A DNA stretch of 64,000 nt from Vigna angularis (taxonomy: Eukaryota > Streptophyta > Magnoliopsida > Fabales > Fabaceae), in the NCBI RefSeq assembly GCF_016808095.1, contig NC_068971.1, positions 5,778,501-5,842,500 of the forward strand, read 5' to 3'. Positions 23,395 through 35,600 of this stretch are shown one piece after another (within the stretch, counting starts at the first letter, position 1; each line of letters opens with the position of its first letter). The translations under genes were made by a program, and so were the position numbers. The notes under the pieces were generated by a model that saw nothing but the letters and a program-made list of their open reading frames with translations, did not search any database and was not told where the DNA came from.

Positions 23395-25882
23395 GCCAAG
23401 GGGGGGAGGCTGAAAATTTACACCAAAGAACTTAGAAAATTTTTGAGAGAAGAGAGTTGGAAGAATTTCAATTTTTGTAAAGGGGATATTCTGGACGTTT
23501 TCAGAGTACGAGGGGATTAAGTCTGTAATAGAGGTAAGGGGAGCTAACTTTGAGTATTTCCTTTTGTATTATCTTGAGTCTTGGATATGCTATATTTTTC
23601 TTTTCTGATCTTATATCTTGAATATGGAGTATTTTGTTTCTGTATGATCTTAAATTTTAAATGAGAGTATGCTTTGTGTTGATATCCAAGTGTGATAGTT
23701 GTAAAATGTAATGTTGATTATGTTATGCCACTTGTATGTTATTAGTTGTTTATTTTTTTGTATTTTGGAAGGATTAGAAATTGTCTAACCGGCTCTGCCA
23801 GATTCAATTTCTTGTTTCCCCAAACATTCTATTGTTTTCCTTATTTAATTTTATTGTATTTTGGAAGGATTAGAAATTGTCTAACCGGCTCTGCCAGATT
23901 CAATTTCTTGTTTCCCCAAACTTTCTATTACTTCAGTTATTTATTTTATTGCACTTTTGGAAGGATTAGAAGTTGTCTAACCGGCTCTGCCAGATTCAAC
24001 TTCTTGTTTCCCCAAACTATTTATTGCTTTACTTATTTATTTTATTGCATTTTTGGAAGGATTAGAAGTTGTCTAACCGGCTCTGCCAGATTCAACTTCT
24101 TATTTCCCCAGACATGTATTGTTCTTGTTATTTAATTATATTGTATTTTGGGATGGATTAGAAGTTGTCTAACCGGCTCTGCCAGATTCAACTTCTTGTT
24201 TCCCATGAATGTTTATATTAAGATTATTCTTATGATTGTCAAATATTGTATTCTTCTATGACCATGTATAGTAATATCTTATTATGGGTAATTGTTTATA
24301 ATTATCTTATATGAATTCTATAATGAATGAGTTTCTTGGCTGAAATTGATCTTGTTGGAAGGTCTGGAGTAAGGATTCTGTAATAACTTGTATATGAGTA
24401 TTAAATAGATGTAGTGATACTATTTGAGGTTGTTGTAAGAGGAAGTAAAAATATTAAAATTAGGCATTTTAGATTTAGAGCATAAGCGAACAAGGTAGAT
24501 AATTTAAATAAATAAATTGTTAATTATTGAAAGCCTCCCTTTGTTGGTAGGATAGAGGAACCTTAAAAACCTGAGTTGGCACATCCCTGATCATAGAGCA
24601 GCCCTGGCCTGGTCCAATCAGTTGTGACTAGTCATATGTGTTGGCGTCGAAGGTGAGTTTGATGCGTTCAGACATCTGGGTCCTCTCCGGTGACCAATTG
24701 GGGTAAAGAAAGATCTCTAATAGGATGAAATTAAAATAAAATAAGTTAATTGGAGATGCATAAAGTTATCATGGTAAAAACTTCATATATATTTTATTTA
24801 TCGTTACATTGAGTTCAGACTTTAATACGTAGTGGCTAAGATATGATGAAATGTTTTGGCTGATCTATGAATCTTTAATTGGTGAAAATATGTTGAGTTA
24901 TACTCGTTATGGTCAAAAATGAGTTTATAATATGAAGTATGATAGCTGGCGATATGTTTAATTTATTGACACCAAAATAGGTTATTGTCAAATTATGATT
25001 AGAGAATGAACATGATTGAGTTATGTGGAGAAGAGGTTATGAATTGTTGATTTGATGAAATGTTGGAGTGGATAAGAGAGTATGAAATGTTGATGTGATG
25101 AAATGTTGGAGTGGATATAAGAAATTATTGCTTATGAAATGATGTTTCCTACGGGAAGTAGTATGTTCGGTTATACCATGAGAGCTTGGTATGAACAAAG
25201 TAACACCTGAGGTTAATGAAAGCAGGCAGCAAGTGGTCTGACCATAAGGCTTTGACATAAATATGTGGTTCATAAGTTTTATAGAAGCAGGCAGAGAGCG
25301 GTCTGACCATAAGGCTTCAGAGAGTAAAACATAGTATACAGGTGAGGCTTAAGGAAGCAGGCAGAGAGCGGTCTGACCATAAGGCTTCGTGAGTAAGCAT
25401 AGTATAAATTGTAAGGTTTATGAAATTGAGGAAGATGATTTTGATAATGATGAATTAATGACATCGGGGTAATAATATTTGAGTAATTGTAGAAATAAAT
25501 GATTAAACTATGCTTATTACAAGTTTAATGATTGATTTGATATGGTTGGCTTACCCTTATTTGTTTATGCTATGATCATATAACTCATGTTATATGTGAT
25601 TAGATAATGTTGCAGATGTGGTTGAAAAAGCTTAGAGATGAGAGAGATGCGGGGAAAACCTTTCATGGATTTTTGTAAAAAGAATAAATTTGTATTGGGA
25701 GGATTATGTTGTGTAAAATTTAAAAGTTGAAATGTCAACGGTGAATACTATATTGTTTAAAGTTTGTAAGTTTGGTATTGTACTTTGGAGTAATTGAAAT
25801 AAAGTTTGATTGTTTATATGAGATATCGAATTAATTTAGTCTCTACTATCAGTAATACCCTTTAAAATATTTGGGTGTTACA

Positions 25883-26113
25883 CAATTAAACATTAAAATA
25901 ATATGCAAAGATATGTGTAAGTTATTATAGTGAATTAATTCTAAATATATATTAATATAATAAGCAGTTTAAATTTGAATCAAATGTTAAGAACAATATT
26001 TTGAAAAATAATTGATTTTTAGTTTTTCAAAGAGTAGTTAACACGTGAAAAATATGTTCCAAAAACATATTTGAATAAGACGTGACATGAATGGACCCTA
26101 CTGGGATCTTTTA
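25883..26113. other. AT-rich spacer
   Basis: No gene recognised between element A and the Harbinger-like element. Confidence 0.5.
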
Positions 26114-26971
26114 GCCTGTGTTCGCATGAACAGATTGTACTGTTCATGCAAATTTGAGAGCGACGATTTACCAATGCATGGTTGTTCGTTTGAGCTGAAA
26201 TGAACGGATCATCGAGAACGAATTTGTGGGATGCACTCCGTTTTCATCACTCGCAAAATTGAAGAGATTTGCGTGGATTGTTAATGAAAAGTCGTGTGTG
26301 CCCTCCACTTGATACGCAACACAAGGGTGGCGTAACCGGTTACAAGAGAGTCGTAACCGGTTACAGGGGTATGAAGCACATGTAATGGGAGGGGGTGGCG
26401 TAACCGGTTACAGAAACATGTAACCGGTTACAGGAGCTTATTAATTTTGGTGGCACACACGTAACCGGTTACGCAACGCGTAACTGGTTACAGATTTTTT
26501 TTTATATATTTATTATGCAAACTTATTTTTCAGTTTTTTTTATAATTATTTTAATATTATAATTTAAAAAAATCTACATCTTAATAAAATTAGGTATATT
26601 ATATTTTTTAATTTATTAAAAATAAGTTGATTATTTAATTTTTATAATTTTTAAACATTAATTTTATAAATTATTCATAATTTTTTTTTCTTTATAAACA
26701 TTTTTACAATTAAATATAACATTTATAAATAACATTTTATATTATTTTTATAACTAGGGGTATTTTGGTAATCTTCAATTTCTACCAATTAAACTCATTT
26801 TTAAAATCTACACATCAATCAAATCCTATACTAATTCTCACAAACTTTACTTCCAAATCCAATCTCAAATACCCACAAATCCACTCAAAAAAATGAACAA
26901 AAAAATTACCCTCAAATCTACTCAAATCCATTCAAATCATCTCACCCAAATCACTCTAAACGAACAAAGCC
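26114..26971. mobile_element. PIF/Harbinger-like non-autonomous element (candidate)
   Basis: Imperfect terminal inverted repeats GCCTGTGTTCG and CGAACAAAGCC (9 of 11 paired) with the trinucleotide TTA on both sides (26111-26113 and 26972-26974), the usual target duplication of PIF/Harbinger and Tourist elements. An inner 10-bp inverted repeat GCATGAACAG at 26124-26133 and its partner at 26140-26149 lie next to the left end. The interior is non-coding and carries the GTAACCGGTTAC palindrome cluster. A 3-bp duplication is weak evidence alone, so the boundaries are tentative. Confidence 0.5.
26332..26491. repeat. Cluster of six GTAACCGGTTAC palindromes
   Basis: Five perfect 12-bp palindromes at 26332-26343, 26353-26364, 26400-26411, 26420-26431 and 26461-26472, plus one with a single mismatch (GTAACTGGTTAC) at 26480-26491. 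They form three pairs with start-to-start spacing of 21, 20 and 19 bp, close to two helical turns. The core AACCGGTT is a perfect dyad, as expected for a protein binding as a dimer. No plant factor is assigned. Confidence 0.9.
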
Positions 26972-28001
26972 TTAGAGAAGTAAACAGGTACTATTATTTT
27001 GACATTGATTACCTAGTTTTAGAGATATTTTAGTCATTTAAAAAATTTAATTTTTTATTTATAAAGAAAGAAAAATAATGAAAGATAAAATAATAGATAT
27101 AAAATGCATATAAAATTTTGTTAGGTTTCAAAATAGTCCTACTCAACATGTACAAGTCTTATTTATCAAAATTGGTTAAAAATATTTTTTTTAAAGTTGA
27201 CCATATATGCAAATAGACTTTTTAAATTTTTTATATTAAACATTTTAAGTTAAACGTTTTTTAACATTTTTTAAATCTTGCAATGGAGATCAGTTATCAA
27301 ACACAGAGTTTACATATAATTTACACAAGAAATTCTTAAATTAGCGATGACTAATTATTTTATCATTAATCAAATAGAATTTATTATGAATATTTATCGG
27401 ATTAATTATTTACATATTTTAATCATTGGTAATTATTAATAATGTTTTCTATTATAAAGATAAAATGTATTGACAATTTTTATTGTTGGTAATTTTAATT
27501 TAAAAATAAATTGTATATAGTTTTTTTTAGTTGTGATTTATAATATTGTAATTCATGTGATATATACCACCAAAATTGCTTACTTATTATTACATGACAC
27601 TACTTATTTAGATTTTCTCTCACAGTAAAATTGTCTATAATTTAACTAAAAACATTGCATTGGTTTAGCAAAAATGTTGTGATCTTCAAAACAAAATTAA
27701 AATACAATATTTCTCCATGATAGTGATAATTTGTTTTCATGTTATAATAAGAATAGTGATGATTGTGAAGGATTATTAATATATTAATTTAACGAAAGAT
27801 TCCTATAAAAGTATAGTCGAGTGGAAAATAAAAATAAATTTTTATATTCATTTAATATTATTTTTTCTTATTTTTTATTTTATTTTAAAAGAAAATATAA
27901 AAATTAAATTTTTGTAATTATTGTGAAATGAACATAAAAATATGTCATTGTACTATAAAATATAAAATAGGTATAACATTTATAGATTTATGATTTTTCA
28001 T
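26972..28001. other. AT-rich upstream region of the UGT pseudogene
   Basis: No gene recognised. Contains the distal promoter region of the UGT. Confidence 0.5.
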
Positions 28002-28009
28002 TATAAATA
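28002..28009 (+). promoter_or_regulatory. TATA box of the UGT gene
   Basis: TATAAATA, 55 bp before the ATG at 28064, predicts a start near 28035 and a leader of about 30 nt, a normal plant arrangement. The upstream element A lies more than 2 kb away, so the native core promoter seems intact. Confidence 0.7.
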
Positions 28010-28063
28010 GGGCCTCTGGAGTCCACTTGAGATGTAAGAAGAGAGAAGTTGTATAGAACACTA

Positions 28064-30378
28064 ATGGAGAAGAAAAGCATAGCGACTATGGTGCACTGTT
28101 TGGTCTTAGCATATCCAGCTCAAGGGCACGTTAACCCCATGCATGACTTCTCCAAGCTCTTGCAGCAACAAGGTGTGAAAGTGACCTTAGTCACCACCTT
28201 TTCCTTCTTCAAAAAGTTGCAGAACGTACCCACTTGTATTTCACTTGAAACCATTTCTGATGGGTTTGACAATGGAGGGTTGGATGAAGCAGGTGGCTTC
28301 AAAGCCTATTTTGAACGTTTCTGGCAAGTGGGGCCAAAGAGTCTGGCCGAGCTTCTTGAGAAACTTCAGAGATCAGGTGACCCTGTTCATTGTGTTATTT
28401 ATGATTCACTCTTCCCTTGGTCTCTGGAGGTTGCAAAGAGATTTCAGATTGCAGGGGCTTCTTTTCTCACTCAAAACATGTTTGTTAATAGTATATACGC
28501 CCATGTCCACCATGGGAAGCTGCAACTTCCCATCACACACGATCAGATTTCTCTTCCTTTCTTGCCCAAACTTCAACATCACGACATGCCCTCCTTCTTC
28601 TTCCCTACAGATGACACTTATCCAACTTTGCTTAATGTCTTAGTTGCTCAGTTTTCCAACATCCACCAAGCTGATTGGATTCTCTGTAATTCATTCTACC
28701 ACATGGAAAAACAGGTATCTGTCTCTGTCTCTGCATCATGCATCTCTCTCTATATATTCTTACGTTTAAACTCTTTTTAATCTTTTTAATAAATACTAGG
28801 ATATTATTGCAGCATTAATAACTTTAATGCATGCATTTAACCATGCGGGTCTACCTTCATTCGTTGAAAACAGCAGAAAACAAAATACAAAAAAACAGAT
28901 TATTCAACTCTTCCAACAACCTATTTTTCATCATTTAATTCTCTTCAACAACTCATTTTTCATCATTCAATTAACCTATATAAACATTTTAAAAAAATAT
29001 CAATTGATAAAAAATAATTACATCAATTTTTATATGAATTTTATATACTAAAAACTATTAATAAATAAACTAGTTTCTATTCATTATTCACCTTCAAATT
29101 ATTTTTAGTCATCACGAAACAGAAAACCAACCCATATTATCCCTCTTCCACTACGACCCAACACATTGAACATTACAGAGGAACCACAAAGCAATTATAA
29201 ACAGGGAGCAAGATAGGGAGAAGAGGGAGTCGCGGTGGTCGCAACGTCGGCGAATGGCGGTGGCATCCCGAGCTGAAGGCGTTGGGGGAAGTAGAAACCC
29301 TTGTTCGTTGGCGAAGGGAGATGAGTGGCGCAGCTGTTGTGCTGGTGACCACGCGTGGAGAGAACCCTAGCGTTGGTCTCGTGCATGATTGTGTCGCCAG
29401 CGCTGGTTGCAAGCGTGATGGCGACGGCGTGGAGTTTGCCGGAGTGCTGGTGCTGGTCCTGGATGAGTCAAGTTGACTCAAGCGGAAAATTCAGTCGAGT
29501 TAGCTTGCACTGAAAACACAGTCGAATCGACTCAAACTGAAATTTGAATGATTTAGTTCAGGCTAAAAATGAAAACGGTTCCGTAATCTCTTTCTTTGTT
29601 TTGATATGTAGGTAATTGACTCGACGAAGAAGATTTGGTCCAATCTCAGGACCATTGGGCCATGCATAACATCCATGTTATTAAAGAAGGCACTTGGAGA
29701 CGATGAAGATGAGGATGGTGCCACACAATTTAACAACGAAGAATGCATGAAATGGTTAAACGGTAAACCAAAAGAATCTGTTGTTTATGTTTGTTTTGGG
29801 TCTATGGCAGTACTGGAGGAAGAGCAAATAAAGGAAATAGCTTATGGTTTGAGGGACAGTGAAAGTTACTTTGTGTGGACGATGAGGGCCTCGGTAGAAA
29901 ATAAGCTGCCAAAAGATTTTGAAAAGAGGTCAGAGAAGGGTTTAGTTGTAGGTGGTGCTCCCAGGTAAAGGTGCTAAGTCATGAGGCTATAGGGTGTTTT
30001 GTGACGCATTGTGGTTGGAACTCGACGTTAGAAGCCTTGAGTTTAGGAGTTCCAATGGTGGCAGTGCCATGTTGGTCTGAACAGTTCTCAAATGCTAAGC
30101 TAATTGAAGACGTGTGGAAGATTGGAATCAGAGCTAAAGCTGATGAGAAACAGATTGTGAGAAGAGAAGTGCTGAAACATTGCATACTGGAAATACTGAA
30201 GAGTGAGAGAGGCAAAGAGGTGAAAAGCAATGTCATGGAATTGAAGGCTTTGGCTGAACATGCTGTCAGTGAGGAAGGAACATCTCATAAAAACACTCTT
30301 GAATTTCTTAATAGCTTAGCTGCTTCAGCTCAGAAGCACCCTGCAGGAGCTATTATTGACACCTTCAAAATTAAATAA
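28064..30378 (+). pseudogene. UDP-glycosyltransferase (UGT74-type), frameshifted in the PSPG box
   Basis: Two-exon family-1 glycosyltransferase that would glucosylate a small acceptor (acid, phenolic or hormone) in the cytosol using UDP-glucose. Exon 1 (28064-28714, 217 codons) carries the catalytic His22 in YPAQGH and the partner Asp114 in IYDSLFPW, and ends at CAG/GTATCT in phase 0 after the family motif NSFYHMEK. Exon 2 starts after TATGTAG at 29612 and has the TIGPCITSM and VVYVCFGSM motifs. Near 29955 one base is missing just before the Trp that opens the PSPG donor-sugar box, so the frame stops at 29966-29968; the rest of the box (HEAIGCFVTHCGWNSTLEAL, ending in WSEQ) and the C-terminus continue in the next frame to 30378. 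Combined length is about 470 residues, normal for the family. Everything else is intact, so inactivation is recent, or a sequencing error. Confidence 0.85.
28715..29611 (+). other. Intron of the UGT pseudogene with a GC-rich block
   Basis: 897-bp GT-AG intron at the position of the single intron typical of this group. The outer parts are AT-rich, but 29218-29470 is GC-rich and open in several frames on both strands without a known domain. It may be an inserted or captured fragment; no terminal repeats or target duplication were found. Confidence 0.6.
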
Positions 30379-31046
30379 AACAGTTCTATTAATTTCTGTT
30401 TGTACGAGGTAATTCTATAAGAAATTGAAATGTTGGTTTGTAATTTCTTTTGTTTGGACAGTGTAATTGAAGTATTTTATATTTTAATTTCATTATTTAG
30501 ATAAAATAACTAAATTCCTTTTTTAAGATAAACTTTGCAATCAAATATTATCCAAATTTTAACATTTAAATGATATTTTATGTTTTTTTTTTCAATGTAA
30601 GAGAAAATAACTAGTTTTAAATTTTAATTTTCTCTTATATTGAATGAATTACAAATTTTATTATTTAGTTATTTAAAATAATTTCTGAAAATTCTTAAAT
30701 TTTAATTTTGTTTTCAAACAACTCATTTAACACCAAGATTAATAAACTGATTTTCTTAGTATTTTAGGTTGATGACACTATGAAGTCTCTTGTGTAGCTT
30801 GAGGGAGAGAATGTTGAGGAGTCCTTATAATATTGAATCTCTTCCATAAATATTTTCAAAAGACCATAATAGTAGATGAATACCTAACCTTAAATTTAAA
30901 GTTATGCGTTTGAATTAAAATATAAAATAAGGACGTATGTTCACTGTTGACTATGGAAATTTCAAATACCTGTACAACTTCAAGTATTAAATCAGATTAA
31001 ATTTAGAAATAAAATTATGAACTATAATAAAAAAAATTTAAATATT

Positions 31047-31119
<73 letters not shown>

Positions 31120-31783
31120 ATATTACCTATGAACAACTCTATAAAACCGTCAGATAATTTTTAAAAAAGTCTCATAAATTGTTTGAACTAATTGTAAATT
31201 TCTTACTCATCGTTGGGTTGGATTTTTCATGAGCATACGCATGATTTGAAATGATCCTACAATTATAAATGTCTTCTTACACCTGTTATACCATATTAAC
31301 AACGACTCTTTCCATGTTGCCAAATCAGATACATGGTGTATTATTGATTGTTTGGTCAACTACAGATCACACGATCAATCGTTAATCAAATGTTTGAATG
31401 AATTATTATTATTGATTGGACTATCACCAAGATCAGACAGTCATGAAGCCTGATTAATCGGTCAAATGTTAGAGTAATTCGTTTTAATGTTAAACAACTT
31501 AAGGTAAGTGTGATTACTACCAATTGGATCGTAATTAGATCGTTGCTAATGAAAGTCTCACTTCGAAATTTATATATATAGGTTTGAGATAAAAAGATAA
31601 GTAATTACATTATCATTAATATTTGAATGATCAAAATATCTGAATGATCAAAATATCTGAATGATCAAATGTTGAACTGATTTTGGTATTAGAGTATAAA
31701 TAAACAATTACAGGAAACTTGGAATGAAAAACAACATTTAAACCCTCTGAACTACTTTCTAAATATTGGACATTAACCTTGAA
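30379..31783. other. 3' flank of the UGT and AT-rich DNA up to element B
   Basis: No gene recognised. Contains a (TA)n run at 31049-31117 and a short ATGATCAAAATATCTGA tandem repeat around 31625-31670. The last 5 bp, TTGAA (31779-31783), are the target duplication of gypsy element B. Confidence 0.6.
31049..31117. repeat. (TA)n microsatellite
   Basis: About 34 TA units. Confidence 0.95.
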
Positions 31784-32697
31784 TGTAACACCTAAATATT
31801 TTAAAGGGTATTACTGATAGTAGAGACTAAATTAATTCGATATCTCATATAAACAATCAAACTTTATTTCAATTACTCTAAAGTACAATACCAAACTTAC
31901 AAATATTTTACAATATAGTCTTCACCGTTGACATTTCAACTTTTAAATTTTACACAACATAATCTTCCCAATACAAATTTATTCTTTTTACAAAAATCCA
32001 TGAAAGGTTTTCCCCGCATCTCTCTCATCTCTAAGCTTTTTCAACCACATCTGCAACATTATCTAATCACATATAACATGAGTTATATGATCATAGCATA
32101 AACAAATAAGGGTAAGCCAACCATATCAAATTAATCATTAAACTTGTAATAAGAATAGTTTAATCATTTATTTCTACAATTACTCAAATATCATTACCCC
32201 GATGTCATTAATTCATCATTATCAAAATCATCTTCCTCAATTTCATAAACCTTACAATTTATACTATGCTTACTCACGAAGCCTTATGGTCAGACCGCTC
32301 TCTGCCTACTTCCTTAAGCCTCACCTGTATACTATGTCTTACTCTCTGAAGCCTTATGGTCAGACCGCTCTCTGCCTGCTTCTATAAAACTTATGAACCA
32401 CATATTTATGTCAAAGCCTTATGGTCAGACCACTTGCTGCCTGCTTTCATTAACCTCAGGTGTTACTTTGTTCATACCAAGCTCTCATGGTATAACCGAA
32501 CATACTACTTCCCGTAGGAAACATCATTTCATAAGCAATAATTTCTTATATCCACTCCAACATTTCATCACATCAACATTTCATACTCTCTTATCCACTC
32601 CAACATTTCATCAAATCAACAATTCATAACCTCTTCTCCACATAACTCAATCATGTTCATTCTCTAATCATAATTTGACAATAACCTATTTTGGTGT
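31784..32697 (-). repeat. 3' LTR of element B, segment 3 (terminal part)
   Basis: Matches the right end of the element A LTR in reverse, from TGTAACACCT (31784) to GGTGT (32693-32697), where the large non-autonomous element is inserted. Contains the reversed tandem repeats at about 32279-32448. Confidence 0.92.
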
Positions 32698-35600
32698 TGA
32701 TGCACGGGTCGCACCGCACACAAAAGTTGAGCATAAAAGAAATGCAGTATAGTTTACTAGGATTTGACTCCTAGGTCGTCTCCCAAGGGTCAATTTTATT
32801 GTGGTTCAGTTTTAGATCTTAATACGAAGTGGGGGGGGTTTGATTATTTTTTTTTTTAGAAAATTAAATTTAAATTAAAATCAAAATTTAAAAAACGTTT
32901 TCAGAAATTAAAAGCTGAAATAAAATCAACATACTGTAAAAACGAAATTTAAAATGGTGTGCAGAAAACATAAATATAGTAAATCCTGAAAAATACAAAA
33001 TACAGTAAAAACTAAAAGCAATAAATTCCAAAAATGGTAAAAACGAAAATTGACTTTTGTAAGTAAACATGACAGAAAAACGAAAATCACCGGGCAGTAA
33101 AAAATAAACAGAAAAACTTAAATTGCAGTTGAAAATGTAAATTGGAAGTGAAAACTGACAGGATCAAACTTCGAAATAGGAAACATCATGAAACTTGATG
33201 AAATGAGTTGAGCAGAAACGTGAAATACAACAATTTGAAGTGAATTGGAAAATGGCAGTGATGAGATTAAAGATTTAAACTTCAAAAACAGAATTATAAT
33301 TGACGCAGATCAAAATGAAAATTAAACATCAACTGAAAAACGAAGACTGGAAATTACATTAACACTAGAAATAAACATCAACAACACTGAAAAACGCAGA
33401 CTGGAAAATTAAGATTCAGTACATCATCAAACTGGAAAACGAAAATAAACCCAAAACCTCCCCAAGGGGGGAGGGGGAAAAAATGAACTCCAGACTACAC
33501 TACTCCTACGCTACTGGAATCTGTCTACTACCCCTACTCCTACTCTATTCCCGTTTCTTCTGTCCAAAGCTCTCCTTTTATTGTGGTAAGAGCCGTATCT
33601 GTGTGCCTGTTCAAAACAAAATGTAAGGGCCCTCCCTTCTGGTTCCACCACTTCACTCCCAAAAGATGATTGAAATTTTTGTCATCAGCTTCTGGACTGT
33701 GGAGCTCGTGAAGAATGGATGTCCGTAGCTCTTGTCTGGTTCAAGTCCGTGAGCATTTTACATGTGTTGCTGCTTCACGGCCTTTGCTGACTTTACTCAA
33801 AGATGTGACAAACAATTTCACCTTCTATGTGGGCCAAGGCCGTGGGTCTTTATTTCTTGCTGGAAATCCATTCCTTGATGCTCCTCTCTTCTTTGGACTT
33901 CTGATGTTTGTTGGAACGGAAGGATGAATACCATGAGCTCTTGGACGTTTCTTCAAATGGAGAATTCTGTGTGTTCAAAAGTAGTGGACAATGTGGGAGA
34001 GGCTGCCCACTTCCATGGACTTTCTAGATGGAAATCTTTGCTGTATATTGGATGTTTCTGGACGGTGAGGAGCTGGAGAAGAATGGATCCGTGAGCTGCT
34101 TCCAAAGACCCCGTGACTTCCTCCATGCGTGTTGTCTCTCATGAATTAGGTGGTGGTCCCTCTTGCTAGAAGCTGTGTGGAGTGTTCTTTCAAGCCAATA
34201 ATTCTGAAAGCTTAAGCTCCCTTTTTTTTTACGTGAAGTGTTTCCTCCCCATACTTTGAGTGCATGCATATCTTTAGAAGAAAGAATATTCTCACATTGT
34301 GGGCCGTGACACCACTTCACTCTTTCTCTTTTATTTTATTTTTTTAAGCCATGTGCAGAGAAATAAATGGTAGATGTCGTGACATGCCTACCAAAGAAAT
34401 AAAACTTCTCCATACCGTGACAGCCCTTATATGTTGTTAATGAATTTCTTCTTCCTTTATCCATGCACCCCACTATCTTTTCCAACAAAATATTCATCTC
34501 AAAAAGTGCTGCTGCCCATACCTTGTCTGCAAGTAGTTTTCCATGTCATCAGATCACCATTTTATTCTCCCTGCTTTTTCCACTATCTCGTGTAGAGGTT
34601 TCAAAATTTTGACATTACTTTCTTTTCCTTTCAAATAGAAAAATGTATTTCTCTACCAAGAATCCACTTACACCCATGTGCTGCCAATTTCTTTGTGGGT
34701 GAGATTCCTTTCTCAATCTTTAATGTTGTCCATCACGTGCACATCTAGACATTCACTCACGGGCACCATCCTCTGTAAGCTTTTCTTGTATCAATGCCGT
34801 GACCTCCTCCAATTATTCTCTTTTCATTCATGCAAAGTGATATTCAAATGCAGAATTCACGTGCATGGCTTTTTGGATGTTGCCATCTTCCTTTCTCCAT
34901 GTGCGTGACATGGCCGTGTTGAACAAACTGCTGGAGGAGTTGGTATATGGACTGGACATGTTGACTCCCCTCAAGCATGTTGCAGCTGCTCAAAGTTGTT
35001 TCCCTTTGCTGCACCGTGCTCATCCATTCCTCCACCGTGGTGGCTTCTCTTTCAAGGTATGGCAGCTACTGGACGGACGTGTTGGAGAGCACCAACTGTT
35101 GGTTGGTTGCGGATGAAGATGGAGGTTGAACAGTGGTTGCTGGATTGGGCGGAGCTTGGAGGCTGCTGCCACCGTGAAGTGCTGGAAGCTCCTTCTCCCC
35201 TTGCAAGCTGCTGCTCCATTGGCCGTGATGAACGTCCAAGCTTCCTGGACTGGACGGTGGCAGCTGCTAGACCGAGGATGGCATGCTCGAGGAGTTGGTG
35301 CAAGCCGCCGTGAAGTTGTTTGAAGGTTCGGACGTTGGGCGTTTGAAGCACGGCTGCTGGTTTCTGAACTGGCCGGAGCGTGTTGGATTATTGATTGAAA
35401 GAGTTGCAAGCCATGGCAGCCAACTGGATGTTACAAGTCCATTTTCATGTTAACCCAACAAGAGTAGATACACATGTGGCACCACGTTCAGCAGGGATAC
35501 ACTTCATTATTCAGCATAGCTAAATGAATGCACCGTTTGCTGCTGGAATTGGTCCAGACGTGTTGAAGTTGGAGCTTTGGACAGTGGAAGGTGCTGCTGG

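Larger units (their letters stand above)
16422..25882 (+). mobile_element. Ty3/gypsy chromovirus (Tekay/Del-like), element A
   Basis: Nearly complete LTR retrotransposon in + orientation: truncated 5' LTR (16422-18639), primer-binding site (18643-18654), gag-pol (18813-23052), purine-rich GTTGGGGAGAT just before the 3' LTR, and a full 3' LTR (23122-25882). Domain order protease, reverse transcriptase, RNase H, integrase plus a C-terminal chromodomain-like segment is that of chromoviruses. The shared LTR part aligns at a constant offset of 7,243 bp; I noticed one substitution (17374 against 24617), which means a recent insertion. It cannot be autonomous as it stands: the 5' LTR lacks its promoter and gag has a frameshift. 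Because the 5' end is lost, no target duplication can be shown. Confidence 0.92.
23122..25882 (+). repeat. 3' LTR of element A, full length
   Basis: 2,761 bp from TGTAAGATCC to GGGTGTTACA. U3 holds about nine GAATAGTAAA-like repeats (23168-23380) directly before a TATA box; a very long R-U5 region follows with the 96-bp hairpin array (23758-24203). As the only LTR of element A with a promoter, it would drive read-out transcription to the right, toward the UGT pseudogene about 2.2 kb away. Confidence 0.92.

Noticed and set aside
26106..26979. hAT-type element with 8-bp target duplication
   Set aside because: The 8-bp flanks (ATCTTTTA and TTAGAGAA) do not match; only TTA matches, favouring PIF/Harbinger.
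33715..33927. 70-codon frame repeated in all three LARD-like LTRs (also at 39382 and 45049)
   Set aside because: Repeated only because the LTRs are recent copies; no known domain. Conservation between copies is not evidence of coding here.
35020..35409. Several 60-130-codon frames on both strands of the GC-rich LTR core
   Set aside because: Multiple overlapping open frames in both directions point to composition, not genes.
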